From Stigmatella aurantiaca DW4/3-1 (GTDB taxonomy: Bacteria; Myxococcota; Myxococcia; Myxococcales; Myxococcaceae), in the NCBI RefSeq assembly GCF_000165485.1, contig NC_014623.1:2251501-2315500 (forward strand): a stretch of 64,000 nucleotides of DNA, written 5' to 3'. Below are positions 62,945 to 64,000 of this stretch, one piece after another (the first letter of the stretch is position 1; the number at the start of each line of letters is the position of its first letter). The notes beneath the pieces were generated by a model. That model made no database searches. It was not told the DNA's origin and saw only the letters and a program-made list of their open reading frames with translations. Made by a program: the position numbers and the translations under genes.

Positions 62945-64000
62945 GGCCAGAGCACGGACTGTTCGCCTACGAGGGCTTCGAGCCCGAGCAGGAGAAGCTG
63001 CGCGAGGCGCTGTGCACGCTGGGCAACGGCTACTTCGCCACGCGAGGCGCGGCGCCGGAGGCCGAGGCGGACGAGGTGCACTACCCCGGAACATACCTGG
63101 CGGGAGGGTACAACCGGCTGAAGACAGAGCTGGCTGGCCGGGTGGTGGAGAACGAGGACCTGGTCAATCAGCCCAACTGGTTGTCCCTCTCGTTCCGCAT
63201 CGAGGACGGTGACTGGTTCAACGTGAGCACCGTGAAGGTGCTGGTGTACCGGCAAGTGCTCGACATGGCGCAGGGCCTGTTGCTGCGCACGGTGTCCTTC
63301 GAGGACTCAGGGGGACGGCGCACGCGGGTGGAGCAGCGGCGCTTCGTCCACATGCGGCACAAACACCTGGCGGGGCAGGAACTCGTGTTGGTGCCCGAGA
63401 ACTGGAGCGGGCGCGTGCAGGTGCGCTCCGCGCTGGATGGGCGGGTGATCAACGGCGGTGTGCCGCGCTACCGGCAGCTCAGCAGTCGGCACCTCCGGCT
63501 GGTGATGGCGAAGGAGGTGGATGCGGAGACGCTGCTGATGGAGGTGGAGACGGTGCAGTCCCGCCTGGGCGTGGCGGAGGCGGCCCGGACGCGTTTGTAC
63601 GTGGAGGGGCACCGGGCGGAGGCTCAGTGCCGCCTGATCCAGGAGGAGGGCTTGCTCGCGCACGAATTCACCGTGGAGGTGAAGGCGCACGAGCGGTTGG
63701 GGGTGGAGAAGGTGGTGGCGCTGTACTCGTCCAAGGATCCCGCGGTGTCCGAGGCGGCGATGGAGGCGCGGCACGCGGTGAAGTGGGCCCCGGCGCGCTT
63801 CGACGAGCTGGTGGCCACGCACGTCCAGGCCTGGACGCACTTGTGGAACCGGAGCGATCTGGACCTGGAGCTGGCGGAACCGGATGGGACCCACCGGGCG
63901 CTGCGGCTTCACATCTTCCATCTGCTTCAGACCGTGTCGCCGCACACCCTCGACCAGGACGCGGGGGTGCCCGCCCGGGGGTGGCATGGGGAGGCGTACC
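62941..64000 (+). CDS. GH65-family disaccharide phosphorylase (3' end outside window)
   Basis: 353 complete codons are visible from the ATG at 62941, which overlaps the preceding stop by 4 bases. FEPEQEKLREALCTLGNGYFATRGAAPE in the first 50 residues is the typical GH65 start, 'TLGNGyfgtRG'. The N-terminal beta-sandwich follows, then a helical linker. Near the edge, LHIFHLLQTVSPHTLDQDAGVPARGWHGEAY reads into the conserved 'iPARGltGegY.GH.FWDtE' region of the catalytic barrel; the catalytic Glu would lie outside. GH65 enzymes phosphorolyse trehalose, maltose, kojibiose or nigerose to beta-glucose-1-phosphate. The coupled phosphoglucomutase/trehalose phosphatase gene favours trehalose. Confidence 0.92.
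   Translation, partial: MRPEHGLFAYEGFEPEQEKLREALCTLGNGYFATRGAAPEAEADEVHYPGTYLAGGYNRLKTELAGRVVENEDLVNQPNWLSLSFRIEDGDWFNVSTVKVLVYRQVLDMAQGLLLRTVSFEDSGGRRTRVEQRRFVHMRHKHLAGQELVLVPENWSGRVQVRSALDGRVINGGVPRYRQLSSRHLRLVMAKEVDAETLLMEVETVQSRLGVAEAARTRLYVEGHRAEAQCRLIQEEGLLAHEFTVEVKAHERLGVEKVVALYSSKDPAVSEAAMEARHAVKWAPARFDELVATHVQAWTHLWNRSDLDLELAEPDGTHRALRLHIFHLLQTVSPHTLDQDAGVPARGWHGEAY

Overview
The window looks like chromosomal DNA of a large-genome myxobacterium, most likely from the Cystobacterineae (Stigmatella/Cystobacter/Archangium type). The evidence is very high GC with strong GC3 bias, many lipoproteins and secreted proteins of unknown function, kelch, RCC1, Big_2 and lamin-tail repeat proteins, a sigma-54 response regulator, CheW and chemoreceptor genes without a complete array, and long intergenic relics. 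The assignment is inferred from content, not from a marker gene.

Layout. 1-4262 (minus): left part of a contractile-injection (type VI-like) operon with a single-chain TssB-TssC-like sheath protein, a VgrG-like spike and a coiled-coil protein cut by the window edge. 4.4-9.6 kb: a secreted Ig-like protein, a His-rich membrane protein and a fused trehalose-6-phosphate synthase/phosphatase. 9.6-10.4 kb: an orphan acyltransferase resembling acyl-homoserine-lactone synthases. 10.7-15.6 kb: a tightly overlapping five-gene operon (sigma factor, small HTH-like protein, ImmA/IrrE-type metalloprotease, NurA-like protein, HerA-type ATPase). This is the best candidate for an undescribed system. 15.7-24.3 kb: GtrII-like membrane protein, giant TPR-DUF3857-transglutaminase protein, CheW, ComF and GpmI. 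24.5-26.8 kb: lipoprotein and histidine kinase.

26.8-42.9 kb is accessory. Secreted or lipoprotein genes (GDSL esterase with VCBS repeats, CE13/Notum-like esterase, Big_2/lamin-tail protein with a 6 x 270 bp array, 14-repeat RCC1 protein) lie among at least five relics (GST, kelch, a small secreted protein, an RCC1 fragment, a histidine kinase N-terminus). A YcaQ-like DNA glycosylase and an Fe superoxide dismutase are also here. 42.9-47.9 kb: a lipoprotein strongly resembling the animal Wnt antagonist APCDD1, a GH3 glucan glucohydrolase lipoprotein, and an alpha/beta hydrolase whose ATG directly abuts a perfect hairpin.

47.9-64 kb is mostly housekeeping and signalling: a GntR-type regulator, the proA-rsfS-rlmH operon (rlmH apparently starting with CTG), a Clp-N/HEAT protein, an outer-membrane barrel, a sigma-54 response regulator, a Nudix hydrolase, a heme-oxygenase-fold diiron-type enzyme and a chemoreceptor. 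The right edge holds a beta-phosphoglucomutase/trehalose-phosphatase fusion overlapping a GH65 phosphorylase gene that runs off the window. With the OtsA-OtsB fusion at 7.4 kb, both synthesis and phosphorolysis of trehalose are represented.

I saw no rRNA, tRNA, CRISPR array, intact transposase or replication origin. All functional calls come from reading motifs by eye; no database search was run.
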